DNA from: Ulota crispa
Lineage: Eukaryota; Streptophyta; Bryopsida; Orthotrichales; Orthotrichaceae
Direction of reading: 5' to 3'
Assembly: GCA_963920765.1 (NCBI GenBank)
Contig: OY987242.1
Span: 6,784,789 to 6,848,788, forward strand
Length of the DNA: 64,000 nucleotides
Below the pieces are notes generated by a model. It did not search any database, was not told the origin of the DNA, and saw only the letters and a program-made list of their open reading frames with translations. Below, in pieces: positions 59,515 through 64,000 of this stretch; the stretch's first letter is position 1; each line of letters begins with the position of its first letter. Position numbers and translations under genes: made by a program.

Positions 59515-62500
59515 ATGGATGCTGTGGACTCCTGGGACCTGCGCTGCTTGGTCGACAATGTGCAAGGCATGGTGGACGCCTTGACCTGCTTGCGCTGGAA
59601 GAGGCAGCAGGTCTGTTTCATTCTTGCTCACAATTTTTGCAACTCTTTCTTCTCATGTTTTCTTTTTAGGGAAAGTTTCATGGATACCCCTGAAGTTTGT
59701 AACATTTTCACAGATACCCCTGTTTTTTCCAGAAATATCACAAATACCCTTGGACGGCGTTTGTTTTTATGCATGTCACATCCTTCTCCCTTTGCGTGCC
59801 CACAAAGGAAGAATGGAAGTGGCATGCACAACAAAACAAACACCTAGACGACTTGGTTCAAAGGTATTTGTGATATTTCTGAAAAAACAGGGGTATATGT
59901 GAAAATATTGCAAACTTCAGGGGTATCCATGAAATTTTCCCTTTTTTTTTATGTCCAGTTTTTGAATCGCCAATTGTATTGAATCTTGTAAGATTTGAGT
60001 TTTGGCGGGAAAGTATGAAGTAGAGTAGTGTGCTTACTTTTCAATTGAGAGCTTAGATTATCAGACAATTTTCAATGTATGAGTATCCATCTGGCAATGA
60101 CAAGTTGCTGTTACCTAAATCAAACATTCGATTTTCTGACTTGCGCATTTTTTGTCCGTCTTTGGAACTCTTTTTCTGTTCTATTTGTTGTTCGTGGGGT
60201 TTTGGGACGATTGGAAGTTTGATTTGGATCGTCGATAGTATTAGATATTTGTGTTTCAGTTTGAGCGGGAAATTCTGTAGGTATAGTTTTAGAGGGAAGT
60301 GCGCTCACTTTGAACAGAGGTTTAGGGTTAGTAGACAATTTTAATGTACGAAAATTCTTCTCGAAATGGCAGGTATTCTGTTGTTTAAAATGTATATGAG
60401 CCTTTTTGGACATTTGTGCGACTAATTGAAGGATAAGTAAAGAATAATCTCTTATGCATACTGCGGGTTTTGTCGGATGTAATTTTACACTTTCATTTTC
60501 ATATGAACCTGATTCTTTCACTCTATCATTTGGAGGATGCGCCGTGTAGCGTCCGTGCTTCTTTTTCCTCTTTGACATGTTATTTGGATTTTTGTACTAT
60601 TTCTCTGTCAATCTTCTAGTCTGGTTACAACTTTAGGTAAGGTAGCAGCACCCATAACCGTCAAATTAAGGGTTTTGAACATGACGATTATTAATAAACA
60701 TTTAGCAAATTATAGGAGAAAATGATGAGTTTGCACTTTCAAATGTATTATTTGGATACTGTGAGAATAAGTTGTGAATTTTTAAACAGCCGACTGCAAT
60801 TGCACCTAATATCAACACTACGGTTTCATGTTCATATGTTGCACATCCTTGTAATTGCACATCCTTGTAATTACATCTATTCACTTCCACAAAATTTCCA
60901 AAATTTTAGAGGTTTTGGTTATGGGTACAATGATGGTTATGGGTGCTGCTACCTTATGTATGTGTAACTGCTACATGTGTCTCAGCATGGAGGAATACTG
61001 AGGTTGACAATGAGGGATGAGTCCAGATTTCCTTACAGTGTTAAATCTCAAAATCTGTGCAGTTGTGTTTAACGAGATAATTAGTATTTGAATGCAGGAT
61101 GCTATCTGCGAGCTGTCTGACCACGGCTTGGTGATTACAGTGGAAGAGCTGGGGTGCCTGCAGGCGCGGGTGTACTTCCGAAAAGAGGTAAGACAGTCTT
61201 TATGTATTCATCACAAGTTAGCAGCTTTCGATGTTTCCTTTCTTTTGAGAGCAAGCTCTTGTACTTTGAGCAGAGGGCACGTGTCTTTCATTTTTTTCTT
61301 TTCATTCCCGTGCTTCGCTTGGTCGAATAAGTCGGCATTTGTCATTACTTCAAGGTTATTTGTGCTTCTTTTATGATGTTGTTATAATTTTGCTAAGGTA
61401 GTCCTGTTCATTTGTATTTCTACTTAGATTTTTTTTTGTTGTTAGAACTGCACAGCAAGATGAAAATTCCAATTATTTACTCGTGCCCAGTATCTAATTA
61501 TCAGCTGGTACATGGCAGCTGTTCCGAGAATATGTTTATCAGGCAGAAACAAGGCCGAAATTTGGAGTCAGTTTGGGCCTCTTGATCGATTCGCTCAATA
61601 CATTCACTTCCTCCACTGGCACCACTGCACTTGAGCTATGCTATCCGGGCCCTGACATGCAAATGATTCTCAAGTAGGATTTCAAATTTTGTCTGAATTG
61701 TTCTGTTTTTTTGGATATGTTACTGCATTACATGGCTTTTCAGGACTTATTTGTCGTACTACTGTACGACCATGATTATAAGACATGTTTTCCTTGAAAT
61801 TTTTGTTTGCTTGCAAACACAATGTATAGGTCGCACTATTTACTGAAATGGCTGGATTTTACAGGCTGGTAGACGCAAATGATTCGTGCATGTATGCAGA
61901 AATTCGTACACGTATCCCAGACATTATCCCTCGTGACTATGTCATAGAAGACGAAGCAGGCATTCCTATCTCTTTTGCAGTGAAGGTAGCTTTTCACGCA
62001 GCTTATGTTGGTGAAAATTTCTTTGTAATTGAACAATTTGACGGTTAGTCTAATTTCTATGTGAGAAGCTCTTGTTGAAAGGAGAAAATTTTGTTCTGTT
62101 CATTTGTTCCTACGCTGAGTAGTTTTACTATCTTATGCTTGGTGGCTTTGAATGATTGGGTGCGGTCAGTGTGATGGCCAGCTATAGCAGCTTCTGTGTC
62201 TCACTTCAGACATTGTTCACTATTGCTTGCAGTCTGCGGCATTGAAGGAGGCTCTAGATGATTTGGAGTGGCCAGGTTCTAGTATTGCAATTACAGTCTC
62301 TTCAGTACCTCCTAAGGTCACCTTCAGGAGTGAGGGGCATGGCGATTTACAGGTATGCCTAGCTGTACCTTCTGTTTGCAAGAAATTAATCGAGTTGAAT
62401 ATCGAGTTAGATGTGCCTCTTCTGCCGATGGTTTTTAAGAGTTCAAATTGTGAGTCAATCGTAGGAGAATAGGTTTTACGGCTGGAGCTTTATTGTTGTT

Positions 62501-63243
62501 ATTTTCTTTGAAGGCAATCTGCTGATTTTGAAATTGGGGCTTCATTATTTGTAAAGATTTTGAAGCAAGTCCCATGCTAGGTTGGTTGGTTCTGCTAAAC
62601 ACGCTGCTAGCTAGACACACATATCTGTAAATTATTGCTCATTGTACAATTGGGTGGTAAACTTGCAGATTGACTTCCCTTACGACAGGCAACGAGATCT
62701 TTTCATAGCTTTCAATTGTGATCGTGAAATTTCGCACAGGTCTTTTCGTTTGCCGTAGACTAGACTAGTTTATAACGATCCTTGAGGTTGACTGATTGCT
62801 GTACTCAATCAATTTTCACACTTAGGATATGTTCACACTTGGTGTTAGGGGGTAGTAACAATATGAATGTAGTCTAAAAGTGTGGCCAAATGCATCTAAT
62901 TTCCTTCACTACTACCACTCTTAACACCAAGTGTGAACAATCCTTTAGTGTAATGGTTTAACTTTCTTACTTGTGTTCTGCTTTGTTACGGTTCTGCGGG
63001 GGCAGGTACAAGTACAAGTTCCTGAAAGCAACAACCTCTCAAATCCCAGGCAGCATATTGAAAGATAATCGTGGCAGCAAGTTAACTTTTGGTTCTAATG
63101 GACTTCTCAAAGTCCAGCATCTCATCTCTCTTAAACCTACACTTCCTCCCCACCAACACTACTATGACCCTTCACAAGCCCAGGCTCGAGTTTCGTACGT
63201 CGAATTCTATGTCCTTCCTGAGGCAGAAGCTGATGACCCGTGA
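59515..63243 (+). CDS. RAD1: RAD1, subunit of the 9-1-1 checkpoint clamp
   Basis: Seven exons: 59515-59610, 61098-61187, 61519-61673, 61865-61985, 62233-62352, 62669-62739 and 63006-63243; all GT-AG with consistent phase; 296 residues, near the family length. RAD1 forms the PCNA-like RAD9-RAD1-HUS1 ring loaded at damaged DNA to trigger ATR signalling and assist repair. Family features visible are the N-terminal LVDNVQGMVDALTCLRWK, VTVEE-type strand ITVEELGCLQARVYF, LFREYVYQ (the usual F-EY block), GVSLGLLIDSLNTF, the SVPPKVTFRSEGHGDLQ interdomain strand and the C-terminal SNGLLKVQHLISL then VSYVEFYVLPE. Intron 1 (1.49 kb) holds two MITEs and two E2F-type sites; intron 6 holds a 121-base MITE. 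Confidence 0.96.
59668..59942. mobile_element. Family D foldback MITE, copy 4, in RAD1 intron 1
   Basis: 275 bases; ends AGGGAAAGTTTCATGGATAC and complement. It begins only 58 bases after exon 1. Confidence 0.88.
60001..60012 (+). promoter_or_regulatory. E2F-type site in RAD1 intron 1
   Basis: TTTGGCGGGAAA, matching the E2F consensus on both strands (TTTGGCGG and TTTCCCGC). See the second site at 60265. Confidence 0.5.
60265..60272 (+). promoter_or_regulatory. Second E2F-type site in RAD1 intron 1
   Basis: GCGGGAAA (complement TTTCCCGC), a full match to the plant E2F consensus TTTSSCGC. It lies in a stretch resembling that around the first site, so the region 59995-60110 seems to be repeated, with divergence, at about 60250-60375. 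Confidence 0.5.
60640..60954 (+). mobile_element. Family A MITE, copy 5, in RAD1 intron 1
   Basis: 315 bases flanked by TA, ends AGGTAGCAGCACCCATAACC and complement; a short tandem repeat (GCACATCCTTGTAATT) is present inside. Confidence 0.9.
62824..62944. mobile_element. 121-base MITE in RAD1 intron 6
   Basis: Ends AGGATATGTTCACACTTGGT and CCAAGTGTGAACAATCCT are inverted repeats continuing through GTTAG..GTAGTA. It sits about 60 bases before exon 7. Confidence 0.75.
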
Positions 63244-63502
63244 CAATCATAATCGACGCTATGCAGGTGTAGAGGTTAGCATTCTTGTACATATGATTTC
63301 TCTTGAATTGAGTACGGTGAGGTAGATCCATAATTATTGGGATCATCTCAATGAAAACACCGTGGTTTAGAACACTGGTGATTCGTCTTTCTGGTTTCTT
63401 TCCGCTACGATTGGTTCATCGACAACGATGAGCAAAGCTTGTGACGATTCATCTTCATCAAGTATCAGTTACCACCCTACCATATTACATCGCATTTTAC
63501 TA

Positions 63503-63980
63503 AGGTAGGAGAACCTAAATGTAACACCAACCGTTTATCGACATCTACAAAAAAAAAAAAAAAAACCTAAGGTTACACGCTGCTGCACACAAATAAGACA
63601 CACGTTTAACAAAACATGTCACAATAATGGAGTATAGGGGTATAGGGAACATGAATTGTGTAACAAAATTTGTCACAATAGTAGGGTATAGGGGGTATAG
63701 AGAACACGAATTGTGTAGGTGGTGGAGAAGCTGTGCATGTGACACAGTCTTTTGGTTGTCACTTTTTCATTTCAATACGAGTATTTCAATAAGGGTCTAG
63801 TTGGTTGGTCTACGGAATTGCCTTCAACAATTCCTAATTTATTCATATAATCTCAGAAAATTCCAAAAACAATTTTTGCTTGCATCTGTGCCTGTTTCCT
63901 AACAAGCACATGCCATTACACTCTGAAAAAGACTCTCAAGATCACCACATCTGAAGTGTTAGTTTTAGATTCTCCTACCT
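63503..63980. mobile_element. Family C MITE, copy 2
   Basis: 478 bases; left end AGGTAGGAGAACCTAAATGT preceded by TA, right end AGATTCTCCTACCT. Shares with copy 1 the CACATCTGA(A/G)GTG and ACATGCCATTACA(T/C)TCT blocks. An internal near-repeat (about 63615-63640 and 63660-63690, CACAATA.T.G.GTATAGGG) is specific to this copy. Confidence 0.75.
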
Positions 63981-64000
63981 TGCTATATCTTTACCTTTGT

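Overview
The window looks like nuclear DNA of a green plant (streptophyte). It carries a plastid stearoyl-ACP desaturase, a ubiquitin-L40 fusion with a plant-type ubiquitin, an ER protein disulfide isomerase of the plant PDIL2 type, and short GT-AG introns in AT-rich non-coding DNA around GC-richer exons. Exact placement (moss, liverwort, lycophyte or streptophyte alga) cannot be settled from the sequence; an early-diverging lineage is my guess, because genes are fairly dense and the repeats are almost all short DNA-transposon derivatives rather than LTR retrotransposons.

Layout. 0-12 kb: two head-to-head copies of a plastid-targeted LEA-like gene (31-919 minus, 10890-11723 plus), each with a TATA box and a CACGTG element, separated by about 10 kb of nested transposons that include what looks like captured gene exons. 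12-18 kb: repeats with no convincing gene. 18.4-26.6 kb: a secreted protein with four 4-cysteine modules (18400-19119), a single-exon possible membrane protein (20718-21623 minus) and a three-exon lysine-rich-tailed protein (24189-26560). 28-32 kb: a decayed tRNA-Gly and the stearoyl-ACP desaturase (30096-31859). 33-35 kb: a dead Tc1/mariner element. 36-39.3 kb: a nine-exon PDI (minus). 40-51 kb: AT-rich, repeat-filled, with one small secreted-protein candidate (47739-48125). 51.9-53.6 kb: ubiquitin-L40. 54-58.9 kb: more foldback elements. 59.5-63.2 kb: a complete seven-exon RAD1 checkpoint-clamp gene.

The genes do not form a pathway. They are housekeeping or stress genes (fatty-acid desaturation, ER folding, ribosome/ubiquitin supply, DNA-damage checkpoint, desiccation protection) scattered in a dense layer of miniature transposons. 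Four target-site classes can be read directly. TA: a superfamily ending AGGTAG...CTACCT, a Stowaway-like element and a foldback. TAA: Harbinger/Tourist-like elements. TTAA next to CCCCT or CCCTT ends: piggyBac- or Kolobok-like. A fourth group has long inverted ends and no clear duplication. Several are nested inside one another, and many sit in introns (ubiquitin-L40, RAD1, 24189-26560).

Most unusual items: the four-module cysteine-rich secreted protein, the TTAA-flanked families, a foldback element enclosing an exon-shaped coding fragment, paired inverted MITEs inside the ubiquitin-L40 intron, and E2F-type sites inside RAD1 intron 1.
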